From Eleginops maclovinus (Eukaryota > Chordata > Actinopteri > Perciformes > Eleginopidae), in the NCBI RefSeq assembly GCF_036324505.1, contig NC_086366.1, positions 9,314,927 through 9,378,926 on the forward strand: a DNA stretch of 64,000 bases, in the 5' to 3' direction. The translations under genes were made by a program, and so were the position numbers. Of the stretch, positions 12,501-24,216 are shown piece by piece; within the stretch, counting starts at the first letter, position 1; every line of letters begins with the position of its first letter. The notes beneath the pieces are model-generated. The model ran no database searches. It saw only the letters and a list, made by a program, of their open reading frames with translations, and was not told where the DNA came from.

Positions 12501-15215
12501 TATTGTAAAGGGCAGATTTTATTATTTCTTATACATGCCAATATAAGCCCTACTAGATAAAAGTAATAGTGTAAAGCAGATTTACTCTCTGAATTGATCA
12601 CACAAGGGTAAGGTTAACTTGATATTTAATGTTAACATACCTCTGTGTAGCACTTCTTTACAATCTTGTTGCTAGCGTTGCCCCAGACCGTCAGATCCTC
12701 TCTGTCGTAGTTAACAACCAGCTCAGAGACCTGCAACGGTAAGAAAGTTATTACAGAAACGCTAAAAAACACATTGTAGACAGGCGTGAAACATGATGAA
12801 TTAACATACGGTTGCTGCTCATAATGTACTTTTTGTAAACTGAGTTAAAGCGTATCGTCTTTAAAGTTAGTTTCATAGTCTGCCTGTTTAGGTTCACCTT
12901 TTTATATACAATGAGGAAAATACTAATTCCTTTTTAATGACAAAAATGACTGCTTACAATCTGTGAAAAGATGAAAACATTTCAATGAAAAATAGCATGG
13001 GAAACGTTGTTTTATAGGAGGGTTAGATTACTAATAAAAAACATCACACACAGACCTTCTTGATGAGCCTGTCGTCGTTGACCTTGATGTCAATGTTCAC
13101 AGGGGTGTTGGGAAATGCCTCAAAAACATCCTTGAGGAGAGGGATGCGTTTGTCCTCCCCCCCCTCGCAGAAACACTCTGCACAGACAAGGACAAGTCAA
13201 AAACACAATCTGCCTCAGGTTATACTCCCCATAGTGGCAGTTCCTGGCACTATTTTATGTTATATACAAATTATATTAAATAACTTCTCTTGAGTATAAG
13301 TATGAACTGTGGATGACAACAGCCTGCACAACTCTGAGTAACAAAGTGATGACTGAAGGTGCTGATGTGCATCTGTTTATGGGCATGGATAACTCTGTAT
13401 TAATTACCACAGCTATCAGTTTGTGATGCTCACCTCTTTGAAAAGTCACACCCAGCTTGCAGAGGTACGGCGGGAGCTCCTGCAAAGAGCACACAGTCAG
13501 TGACAAACAGACAAGAAATATAACCTATAGACGGCGAGGGTGAAGTCAGGTCATATCCAGTGTGGGGCGAGATGGATGTGACTGAGTGCGTTCAAATGAA
13601 TATCAAGATAAAAAAAGAGGCAGGAAGGCAAGGATACGTCAAAGCAAGATTCATGTAAACAAGTGACTCTCTGTCCAACAAGGCTAAAGAGCAGACTGTG
13701 AACCCAATCTTCAGTTAAACATTTATTTTTGTCTTGTAAACTTTGGAGTAAACAGGTTTTTTTGCCCACACAAGTGGATATGTTTTTAAAATGTATGCCT
13801 TGAATAATTTCAGATTTGTTGTTGTGAATAGCTTGTTGTTTTTTAAGGCAGAATTATGTTTGCGTTCTTTATTGTGATAGAAATGCATAAGCAATTTATG
13901 AGCAATTTTGCTTTCAACTTTCTCCCATAGAGAACATACCCTTAAATATGTGTGGGCCTCATGGCCTCTTCTGTCTTGTACATGTTAAAAGGGGCTCATA
14001 GAAAAACAGCTTACTAATGCTACTATTAATATTTCCATCATTTCCATTATTCAAATAAATTATCATTAAGATTTTCTTAATGAAGGAATGCAATGAGAGC
14101 AGTAACTCACAGCGTAGGTCATATCGGAGATGTGGGCGTTGATGCCAGAGGCCCTCTGCAAGCTAGCATCATGTGACACCACTACCTGTTCATCTTTGGT
14201 CAGGTGGCAGTCCAACTCCAGCATGTCTGTGCCAAGATCTACAGCGCTGCATGGACAAACACACAGCACATATATTATCACTCTACCTTAAAAACGACAC
14301 TGACTTTTAGCACAAATTCAAGCTGTTCAGTTCTTAATCGCAGCAGTAAGTAACCTTTGGGTTTTACGTCGCAAACAGTTATCTAAGGCACTGCTGTCTG
14401 TATGCTGGAGTGTGGATGATCAGATTGTGGTCACAATCGAAGCTCAGATGACACAAACTTCCCACGATGACATGAAAAAGTCACAAGGTCAGAAGTCAAA
14501 AAAGAGCATTGTCATAGTGACTTTTGTTTCTACTTACTGCTTGAATGCTGCCATGGTGTTTTCCAGGTTTTCACCAGCGCCTGCAATTAAAAAAGTAAAC
14601 AATAAGCATGGTATATTGCTCTCTTTATATTTGCACAAACTCACAGCTAGAATATCGCCTTCAGACCACTTCAGCATTACATACACAAAAATACTGTCTT
14701 GTGGAAGCAAAGTAATACATACATGAAAAAATAACCCAAACCATAAAAATAAATCCTAAAACAAACTGGTAACAGCCTAAGCATAAGTGGGGCATAGTTT
14801 TACTGTGTAAGAAAGGAAATAAAAACTGTCCGAATTGATTTATGATATACTGCATTCAGACAGGAGAAGTTTTATATTTGACAGGAATAGGCCAAGACAT
14901 GATTTTCAGGCTCAAAATGGAAATTATAATCACACTCATTATATATACACTATCATCTGTATCTACAAAATCATTTCCTGAAGTATTAGTATGATATCTA
15001 TTAAAATAAATAGGTTGCACATTTTGTGAGGAACTGTGGATAATTTGTGTTGCAATCTTTTTGCAAGCTTTATCTTCACCTCCTCGATGGGAAATGTGTC
15101 TGCTGAGAAAAGGTTCTCGTTTCCTCCGGTGTAGAAGATTAGGACATTTCATCAGCAGGGCTGAGGTGAGCACGTAGCCCGTTACCGTCGACAGGACATA
15201 CATAGCAGCACACAT
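9541..15215 (-). CDS. gdpd1: Lysophospholipase D GDPD1 (GDE4), glycerophosphodiester phosphodiesterase domain protein
   Basis: Ten coding exons on the minus strand: 15080-15215, 14538-14580, 14111-14246, 13434-13479, 13056-13177, 12641-12730, 12248-12381, 10604-10663, 10210-10261, 9541-9675. Together they make 954 nt, 317 aa plus stop; human GDPD1 is 314 aa. An N-terminal hydrophobic anchor (about residues 5-23) precedes the GDPD TIM barrel. Visible catalytic residues are H43-R44 in SHRGGAGENLENTM, E70 and D72 in GTDMLELDCH, and H85 in VVVSHD. A second hydrophobic stretch (LLGLFYTGLLPFVPL) lies in the C-terminal half, and the end contains VYIWVLNDEEDFQRAFDLGA. The family hydrolyses lysophospholipids and N-acyl-lysophospholipids to lysophosphatidic acid plus choline or N-acylethanolamine at ER or perinuclear membranes. 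The start MCAAMYVLSTVTGY aligns with the human N-terminus. The exon 13056-13177 donor is GTCTGT, a weak but usable site. All phases close without frameshift, so the gene looks functional. Confidence 0.97.
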
Positions 15216-15245
15216 CTCCTGTCTGTATGCTGGAAAACAAACAAC

Positions 15246-15752
15246 CAGAGGTGCAAGAAGTACTTAGATAAATAGTAAATGTACCAATACTACAGTGTAA
15301 AAAACAAAAAAAATCTTACTTAAGAACTAAAAGTAAAAGTACTTATTGTAGGGAATGTCCCATCTTAGAAACATATATATCAACTTACTTGATTATTATT
15401 ATTGATTAATTAATGTGTTTATCACTGCTGGTCGAGCTGGAGCTAATTTCATAACTTTGAAGACTGCTACTCGAAATTCTAAACTGTAATTATATGTCAT
15501 AGTTTATGTATTAGGTTATTTATATTTTGTATTCATTTCTAATCTTACTATGTAAAAAAGCTAGTTTACTATTTTTGTTAAATACATTTAGTAATCTAGT
15601 AAAAAGTACACTATTGGCTTGCAAAATGTAGTGAAGTAAAAGTATAAAATAGCATTAAAAGGAAATACTTAAGTAAAGTAATAGTACCACAAAGTCGTAG
15701 GCTACATAAGTACAGTACTTGAATAAATGTACTTCAATACATTACACAACTG
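15246..15752. mobile_element. Non-autonomous hAT-like element in gdpd1 5' intron
   Basis: A 507-bp element beginning CAGAGGTGCAAGAAGTACTT and ending near ACATTACACAACTG. It is flanked by an exact 8-bp target duplication, CAAACAAC, at 15238-15245 and 15753-15760; 8-bp duplications are typical of hAT transposons. The interior is rich in AAGTAAAAGTACTT-type motifs and carries the GCTGGTCGAGCTGGAGCTAA segment of a repeat very common in spiny-rayed fish genomes. No transposase is encoded. It lies 14 bp upstream of the gdpd1 acceptor on the minus strand. Confidence 0.88.
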
Positions 15753-16289
15753 CAAACAACCCACTCGTTTTGACTTTGAGTAAGATGTTGAATGATTCAC
15801 TAAACAATATCCCTACCAAAATGAGAAATGGCATCTAAAGTCTGAAAGCTGCTTACTACTTGCTAGTGCTGGTTATAAAATAGTTTTGTTTTTTTAATGT
15901 AACTTGTGGAACTGAATGTCAACAGCAACATAGTAAATGGAGAAGAGTACAGTACAAATACAAACAGGTATAGGTACACACAAGTGATATATTTTTGTAT
16001 AAATTCCAACATGTGCAGACATTATCTTATGTTTACAGAGCAGTTTGTAGAACAGGAAGTAAAGTAGAGTTAGAGTTAAGGTGACAAGTGATCAGTTTTA
16101 GCGTTGGATAAATTGGTTAAATTATTACAATATTTATTAAATAGATTATGACAAAACTAATGAATGACATGATGTTTCCTTTAATTGTAACAACTGTTAA
16201 CTGACAAAATCCAGCTCACAACCTACTAGCTAAATCAGGCTATCGTTAGCAGGGCTTTAGTAAAACTCACACACAGTATGAAATCTTAC

Positions 16290-16400
16290 CTTTCTCATCA
16301 AGTTGTTTTGGTGTCCGATCTTTCTTCGTGTAGATCAACCTATGTAGTCCTAATACGAGGTAATTGATATCTGTCAATATAAGCGGCAAGCTACTTTGTA
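16290..16400 (-). other. gdpd1: Non-coding first exon of gdpd1
   Basis: A strong donor (GAGAAAG then GTAAGATTT on the minus strand) at 16289/16290 pairs with the acceptor at 15230-15232, which leads to 14 nt of UTR before the gdpd1 ATG. An ATG 9 nt before the donor would open a short upstream frame overlapping the main start in another frame. The 5' limit is estimated; the CpG-bearing region up to about 16490 is the likely promoter. Confidence 0.6.
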
Positions 16401-16476
16401 TGAAATAAACTGACGAACTGACCTCTCATCTACACCTCACAGCTGAGACAACACTCACCGGCCACCGTCAGCTGAT

Positions 16477-16488
16477 TGCGCATGCGCA
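16477..16488. promoter_or_regulatory. NRF1-type palindromic site between gdpd1 and tmem120a
   Basis: TGCGCATGCGCA is a perfect match to the NRF1 consensus YGCGCAYGCGCR. It sits just upstream of the gdpd1 first exon in the roughly 0.7-kb spacer separating the divergent genes gdpd1 and tmem120a. NRF1 sites mark TATA-less housekeeping promoters. That it acts here is inference. Confidence 0.65.
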
Positions 16489-16499
16489 TATAAACAAAA

Positions 16500-17110
16500 C
16501 AATGAAACTTCCGTACAGACATTTCAGAATAAAAGCGGCACTAAATCTTTTACACTGAAAATAATTGTATTTGTACGATTCCTCTTATTGACTGCTGTCA
16601 GTGAGCAAAAAAATAAAATAAATAAACAACACAAGAGGTTTTAACAAACTAATAAAATAATTATTGATTCCACCAATTAGTCATTTGTGCCATCAAAAAT
16701 TAAATAGCAAAATCATCTCCCTTGAAACCGATTTGCAGTCAAGTTAGTTTATCATCAATTTCGTGCTTTCATCCACTAGATGCTGTTAATTTGCACTTTT
16801 TAAACTAAAATGCTGAAATATAGTGCTATAGAAAAACAAATATAGAACGTCCTGTCTTTGCAATTTATACAATATAGTCAATAATAACCTTTCCCCTTTA
16901 GCTCTGTAGGTGATAACTGAACAATGTGATAACAAGATCATTTCTACAGAGCAATGTCCAAGACTAAATCTTGCACATCCGCACAAGTCAAAGTTCACTT
17001 TATGCAATAAACCGTCTATGGAGAGAATCACTTCAACATCGCATTATGTGCAAGTAATTTCTTGTTGGTTAAATTATTTCGGTCTGCTCTCGGTGTAGTG
17101 TGAAAGATAA
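16500..17110. other. Divergent gdpd1/tmem120a spacer
   Basis: AT-rich spacer between two head-to-head genes. I see no further exon. Open frames on the minus strand around 16.8-17.0 kb resemble nothing known. The tmem120a transcription start probably lies close to its ATG, around 17.05-17.12 kb. Confidence 0.45.
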
Positions 17111-17122
17111 AGTGTTCACAAA

Positions 17123-20034
17123 ATGTCTCAAGGTTTTAAAGTCTGTCTGGAGGAGTGGAAATGCATGGAAGAAGACTATAAGCAACTTCAGGTAAGAAAA
17201 TGACAAATATCAGTTAAAAGTATCAGATTATTCAAACATAGCAGCCGTTTGTTTCTATAATTCCTAAAGTTTACAAAGATAAATGCTTGTGATATCACCA
17301 TGTTCTTCTGGTCCAGGAAACACACAAAATGTACTTACAAAAACTGGATGACGTTTCCAAGCTACAAAAAAACTGCTCGTCCTCCATTTCCAGTCAGCGC
17401 AACAGGCTGAAAGAGGTGTCCTCCCTCGTGAAAAGGTACATTTTATACACACACAAACACAATTGCAGTACAGATAAGAACATCCGGTCGTACACACACA
17501 GTATACAGAAATGTGTCAATATAACAGACCTGGCCATCTTATGCACTTATCTCATCCATCAGATGCAGCAAAGGACCTTCAGAAGAGGATGCCAAGATGT
17601 TGAATGAAATAAATGAGAAGATAAAGATGCGACCAAATGCTTTCTTTGAAATGGAAGCATTCCTTCCCAATAAAAATGGGTAAACTGATTTTTAAAAGCA
17701 AAAGCTGATCTCATTGCTATGATTGATATACACATTTTTTAAAAACAGCTCATTTGCATTTATTACCTTGTGTAAAGTTACACCAGAAAAATAATATGAT
17801 TCATATTCATATTTCAGTTTGTACCTCAGTCTGGTTCTTGGAAATGTGAATGTCACTCTTTTCAGCAAGCAGTCAAAGTAAGAAACACATATCTAAGCCA
17901 AGAGATTCCTTATTTCCCATCATCAATGACACATTTAATCATTTATATTGTAAATTGAGGCCTGCATTTGTCCTATCTTCTATTTCCTATCTGTCAGATT
18001 TGCCTACAAAGATGAATACGAGAAGTTTAAGCTGTACCTCACAGTCATCATGCTGCTGCTCTCCTTTGTATGCTATTTCTTTGTGAGCTACAGGTAAATA
18101 TTAGCATGTTCTGCTACCTTGTCAGTTACCATGACTTTACTATATGGACAATGCATGTACCGCATATCTAAATCAATAATTTGTCTGTTATCCTGACTTT
18201 AGATTCCTTGATGCGATCGTCAATTTCGTGCTGGTTTGGTACTATTGCACATTAACCATCAGGGAAAGCATCCTCATCACCAACGGCTCCAGGTCAGTCC
18301 TACCACCCCTACAAAAACATTTAAAAAATGATGACACATTTTTCATAAATAAAACATATTGGCAGCTCACTGACCATTTAACTGTAATTATAGCAACTAA
18401 TCATATTTGTAATAAAGTAAATTGCAAAAAAACAACAGACTAAAATATCTAATACAATGCATCTGGCATCACAGAATCAAAGGCTGGTGGGTTTTTCACC
18501 ACTACATCTCAGCTTTTTTGTCCGGTGTAATGCTAACATGGTGAGTGTTTAATATTTTTCTTATTCAATGCTGAACATGCTATTGTTGCAGTTACTCAAA
18601 ATCTGTTGCTTTTTAAAGAGTGAGACAACAACTGCACAAAATATTTTTCAAAGACCTTTATACTACAGTTTCCTTTACATTAATTTGCACATTGTCTAAA
18701 TGCTCTTGATTTTTTATGTAAAGCCATAATTGCCTGGTTGTCGAAATGTGCGTACATTACCTTTTGTAAGTAAGTAAAAAAAGAAAACCTAATTAACACA
18801 TTGAGAAAATGACCCCCCATGCTTTTTGCATTGTATTACTGTTTTGTTGTTTTTACGTAATTACTTGTTTTTCTGTTTTTCACCAAGGCCAGATGGGGAC
18901 TTGTACAAGACATTCAGGAACCAGTTCCTTGCCTACTCCTTGTATCAGAGTAAGGCTCTTTATTTGAAATACATTTTTAATTCTTATAAAATAAAAGACT
19001 GAGCCTCATTTTCTTTATTTGTAACTTACAGGTTTTGTCCAGTGTCTGCAGTGCTACTATCAGAGTGGATGTCTCTATAGGCTACGAGCTCTGGGAGAAA
19101 GACACAACATGGATCTGACCGTGGGTGAGAGACACTGTAACACACCAAGGACACAATACACTCAGTCAGGCACATCATGCTTTAATATTTTGGTTGATGG
19201 TGCTTCACCATGTCTGGGGCTCCGAATTGCCACTGCTTCAATAAAAAGATGTGGAAATAATATAGAAAAACATTGAAAATCTTCTGTTTTCTGTTTTTAG
19301 AGGGATTTCAGTCTTGGATGTGGAAAGGGCTGACATTTTTGTTGCCCTTCCTCTTTTTTGGTCATGTGAGTACAGTCTTGGACACTGAGATGATTCACAA
19401 CTGAACTTAAGCTTAAAAAATGTCTGCTTTCTCATGGCTGGATAAAAAGATCTGATTGAAAATGCTGATGTCATTCTAGGCTTAGGTAAAATTTGATACA
19501 ATGTTTAGGATTTTGGTTATCTGAATAACAGCTTAAGCTTTAACTTGTCTGTGTTTGTACAGCTGTAAATCAAATCATTCACTTTTACAAGACAAATCCT
19601 GAAGTACTTGTGTTTTGTCTTGCAGTTTTGGCAGCTATTCAATAGCCTCTCTCTCTTCAGAATGGCACGGCTCCCAGACTGTAAAGAATGGCAGGTCAGT
19701 ACTCACCTATTTTCGCGTTATTCCTGCTCATAAAAGCATATTTGCAATCCATTCATATATCTTCTATGCTGCATTAACTGATTTTATGTTATAAAAGACA
19801 CGCATGTTATCATTTAGTCAAAGATGCCTACTGTAAATGAGCTACTTCTTCATAAAATAAAATAAATAAAGATGAATTAAAGCTTTTGTGCTTACTCATG
19901 TATTGGTTTCTTTATGCCAGGTCATGATGTGTGGTCTCTGCTTCCTCATTCTGTTCATGGGAAACTTCTTCACCACTGTTGCTGTGGTCCGTCACAAGGT
20001 CAAGAGCAGAAAACTGAAAACTAAGAGTCTGTGA
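17123..20034 (+). CDS. tmem120a: Transmembrane protein 120A (TACAN/NET29)
   Basis: Twelve exons: 17123-17191, 17317-17435, 17563-17679, 17818-17877, 17998-18093, 18203-18292, 18475-18540, 18888-18949, 19032-19124, 19301-19365, 19626-19694, 19921-20034. They total 1020 nt, 339 aa, with every phase matching. Residues 1 to about 100 are a charged N-terminal coiled coil ([30 protein letters not shown]). Six or so membrane segments follow, including [51 protein letters not shown] and the C-terminal [16 protein letters not shown]. The protein is known in the ER and inner nuclear membrane, is linked to adipogenesis, was proposed as a mechanosensitive channel, and has an elongase-like fold that binds coenzyme A. 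Whether it is a channel or an enzyme is debated. The a paralogue is chosen over tmem120b because por follows directly, as in human 7q11.23. Confidence 0.95.
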
Positions 20035-20245
20035 TACTGTGCATACTGTAATAAGAAAAAAAAACATGACTACAAATGATGTCTAAATTGCTTATCTCCA
20101 AATGTAAAGCTCACATTGTCATTATTGCTGTCATTATCTGCGAATTAATTGTGTCTAATCAATACTTATTAAACGTAAATGATGCTCTACAATGCCCCTT
20201 TCTTTGCATAATTAGTCAAATTACTCTCATAGCAAAAGCCAAAAC

Positions 20246-20251
20246 AATAAA
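20246..20251 (+). terminator. tmem120a: Polyadenylation signal of tmem120a
   Basis: AATAAA about 210 bp after the stop codon, followed by a C/T-rich then T-rich stretch. It is the first canonical signal downstream and gives a short 3' UTR. Confidence 0.65.
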
Positions 20252-20259
20252 GCATTTGT

Positions 20260-21185
20260 CCCCCCCTTCTTGAAGCTTTTTTTTTAGTACTTCTTTCTAC
20301 TTGTGCATACATGTGTCTGATAATGTTTGATTGTAGCCTTTTGCTCTCTTTTCTGTCTAGATAGGATTCATTTAAAGTTGGGCTTGTTAAAGCTGAGTTA
20401 CCCTAGAGGGTTTCCAAAAGTACATCTTATTCTGTCATTAGGTTTCATTAGCCTTTTTTTCTCCGTGTGTTGTAATACAAAATATATTACAATTACTGAT
20501 ACATTAAAATAAGCTCCAGCTCCGCTTGCTACAGCTTTAAAATATATATAGTAACATCATAAATAATAAATACTGGCAGTGGTTTGAAGAATATTTACAT
20601 TATTTTCTAAGTTTAAGTAGCACTGCACAGTGTATTGTCTACCAAAGCAAATATGTGGAAACCTATGTACAATGAACCTTATTCTGATTCTGGGGTTTGT
20701 GTTCACAACATTTGCATGCACTTTTAAATGCATTATTTTTAATATAACATTTACGTCTTTAAATTGCTACATTTACTTAAGTATTTTATTTATTTGTTTT
20801 TCTTTGCCCATGTATGCATACTCACTGGTTGTTGGGCCATTTAACCAGTGTCCTTGGCATTGTTAGCATTAACACCCTTTACATTGAGGAGGATACTGCA
20901 GATAAATCTGCATTTTAGTCTGTCAATCTGATGTGCCTGCTTGGATTATAAAACCCTGAACCTTACCCTGCTGCACCTCGACTGTTATTTATTTTAGCAA
21001 GTTTGATATTAGGTAATGTCGATGTGGACCGAACCAAATTGAAACACGTGTTCGCTGAAATAAACAAGAAATATGCTAATTTACATCAGACCGTTAATGC
21101 AGAAACATATCTTAAAAGGACAAATGAGTATTGCTTTTCAACACATAAAACCATCTCCTAATTATATGTATATGGAGTTTAAAGT
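20260..21185. other. Spacer between tmem120a and por
   Basis: About 0.9 kb of AT-rich sequence with no supported gene. Open frames here contain hydrophobic low-complexity translations only. It probably contains the 3' end tail of tmem120a and the proximal por promoter. Confidence 0.5.
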
Positions 21186-21189
21186 GCAA

Positions 21190-21280
21190 GAGTCCACCCC
21201 CGCTGCAAGCGTGGAGTTGGTTTAATCCTACATGGCGTAAAGTTTCCTTCCGTCAGCCTGACACAAAGAGGGGAGCGAAG
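21190..21280 (+). other. por: Non-coding first exon of por
   Basis: A GC-richer segment ends in a strong donor (GCGAAG then GTAAGC) at 21280/21281. The first coding exon of por has an AAG acceptor at 24207-24209, seven nt before its ATG, so an untranslated upstream exon is needed, as in mammalian POR. The segment contains a minimal upstream frame ATG GCG TAA at 21232-21240. The transcription start is estimated. Confidence 0.55.
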
Positions 21281-21887
21281 GTAAGCACATCACTAAATAC
21301 ACATTTCACACTGTTTTACATCGACCTGTAGTCTGTGGCAGTCTACGAGAAGTACAAGTCAACGATAAAAGATTGGTACTGAAACTATAAATTGATCATA
21401 GCTTATAATTGTCAGGTAAACATTGGCTAGAGTGTAATGCTGACTTCGGTGAGATACGCAAACTGTGGCTAACTTCTGTGGAGAAAGTCGTTTTCTTTGG
21501 CATGTATTGTTTAAAATACGAGCACTTAACATATGAAACACAACGATTCTGTCTGTAAATGAAGCTGTATTTTGTGTGTATTTCATAATGTACAGTATGT
21601 GTTTCTAGTCGCAGTCCAGTGAATAGCTAGGGCCCTGATACCTCTTCCGCTGGCTCTCTTCTTGGTTAGGTACTTCTCGTATTATTTAACCGCTAGCCTT
21701 ATTTGCTAAATAGCGAAACAGCAGCTGATGCTTCATTAACATAAATTAAACCTGTTTCTAACGTAACACGTGCGCGTTAAATACACGCTGATCCAAACCG
21801 GTGCCACTACTTTGAGAGTTGCATAACTGTCCTTTAAGTACAAGAGTTGAACTGTCAGAATGAACTCTCGTAAACCTCGTCCATGTC

Positions 21888-22211
21888 CAGAGGTGACTTT
21901 TTTGACAGTCTTCTGTAGTAGTACAGCTACTTTTGTATTACTACTCAACTACAATTCAGAGGTACACTGTGTACTTTTATAATACCTTAAGTTACTTTAC
22001 AGATTTGGATTATTGACATTTAAATAAGACTTTAGGTACACCTGGAGTAAAATCCACCTGCTACCCTGCAGCATTCAAAGCGATTAACATTAGTTTCCCC
22101 TTTAACGTCTTTGATAACACTTTAATACATCAATAATTATAATTAAAAGACATTATACATATTAGTTTACTTTCACTTAAGTACAAGATCTGACTTCTTT
22201 TTCCACCTCTG
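21888..22211. mobile_element. Non-autonomous hAT-like element in por intron 1
   Basis: A 324-bp element with terminal inverted repeats CAGAGGTGACTTTTTTGACAG at the left and, read from the right end inward, CAGAGGTGGAAAAAGAAGTC. It has an exact 8-bp target duplication TCCATGTC at 21880-21887 and 22212-22219. It belongs to the same broad family as the element at 15246-15752, shows TTAAGTACAAGATC-type motifs, and encodes no protein. Confidence 0.9.
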
Positions 22212-22224
22212 TCCATGTCTGATT

Positions 22225-24205
22225 TCATTGATCATTCAACGCCCCCCGGTAGAAAGCTATTAAAACTTCTTTCACTTAGATGTATTGGTGACTAACCAAA
22301 GTCTCACATGATTTTTACCACTGCATGTCTTAGATTGTATCTGACTACTGTATAGTGAAGGACTCGTCCTGAGGGGCCGTGGCTACAGAAATAAAAAGGC
22401 ACCAGCAGCACAGATAGATTTCTAGCAGCCTATGTGGCACTGGATCTTATTATATCAATTGAGCTATTTCTATTGGTCAGTTCATCACATTTTCTAAATT
22501 TAGCAGCCACCCTTGGTGCACTGCATCTTGTTTTTACCTGAAAGAATCACCTTGCATGGCAGCTCAATTCTTGCACTTCCTGCAAATGTTTACATCCGGT
22601 CTTACTATTTCGTTACAGCCTATCATAATGTTGAGTTTTTTTTTTTAAGTCTGACATTTCGCTTTTCTCCCTCGAGGCATAATCTTTAAAAGCACCTTAT
22701 GTACAATATAGTCTTTGTCTAGAGTGTTTTTTTTCCTGTTTAAATAGAGAAACTGGTCTAGAATAAACACTTTTTTAACGGACTGATTACAAAGAAAGGT
22801 GTGGTCCCAAATCTCTCTTGCAGCACCCCTCAATTTTGTTAAGCAGGAGAGGAACACCTGAAATAGTTTTATTTTGGTCAGTCTTTTAACCAATATATAT
22901 TGTGTATCGCATTCAGCTTAAAAAGAATGGGAATTGATTCTTGAATCATATCGCATAGCCCTAATGACACAGGATGAAGTTGAAAACAGGAGCTCTGGTG
23001 TACTCGGTTTTGTCTGCTAATAAACCCTCCTGGGAGTTCACTGAACAGGTTAGTTGGCATGGACCCCATTTTGCAACAGAAAGAGCACACTGATACTGTG
23101 TGATTGATGTTTGTGGCCATTACATTATCTTTTGAATGATCAGACTTAAAATATCAATATTCAAACCATCCTTGTTCTATCCTTATTGACTTATATTGGG
23201 TGGAAACACTGAACCTGTCATTTTCATTAACATTCAAGTGTACAAAAAGGTTAAGGTACTGTATTCTGTAGCAGCTGGTTTACACTTCGTTTGCCAAGCA
23301 TTGCCACAGACTGTGATTGGTTTTAAAGAAATTCAAACCAGCCAGAGCGTTTTCCCTCATTCCTAATGATAGCGGTGCAGCCAGACCTTTTTGCAGTGCT
23401 GATACTCTGCTCTGTAGATGGGTCTGGCTATGAAAGACTACTTTTATTATAGAGAATGCTCCAGGACAAAATGTTTCACAACAGGCTGAAGAAGGGACAA
23501 TCACACAGACTCCATTGCACTTTGCTAATTTGTGGAAACATAATTTTACTCTTAGAAATGACAGGGTAGAGTGATAATAGTTTCACAAGCGCTGAAGTCA
23601 CTGTGATTTTGTCCTACTATCGTTGGCACACAGGAATCTTGGTACTGTGAAGTGGTTTGCTTTGTATGTCAGTGAGTCAGAAGTCCAGTTGTGAGAAATT
23701 AGTGCTCCTGCTGAGTGCGTGTGCACATGGCTGTTTCATTCAAATGGTTTGCTAGTTGGGGATGAGCCAGACAGATTTAATTGTTCTCACTCCTTGAACC
23801 AAATGGAAACTTGAGAGCTCAGGGCAGGTTGTTCTTCCGTGCTCAGTGTGAAAAAAGCTGCCGTCGTTATTGTACAATAAGACATTCCTCATTTGTCTGA
23901 ATCAGTGGGTCTTTATGTAAGAGCCAATTGTCCAATAATACTTGCGAAAAGCCATCATTTTATGGCATGACTTGTGTAATTTTGCTCACACATGTTTGCA
24001 ATCATGTTGTTCTGTGCAGCATTTTAACCTATTTTTATGCCAGACTCTAGTTTTTGTTAAAAAAAATAAAATGCAGTCATAATCCACGTCCCAAAAAAAT
24101 GTCTTCAAGCTGCTTATTTACAAAAAAAGAAGGGTGATTTATGATCAAAACTTGAAGTTTTTCATTGAATAAACTTGGTCTAACATTGTTTGTTCTTTCC
24201 CAAAA
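22225..24205. other. por: Remainder of por intron 1
   Basis: About 2 kb of ordinary intron with no exon, RNA gene or clear mobile element that I can support. Confidence 0.45.
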
Positions 24206-24216
24206 CAAGTGTCGAC

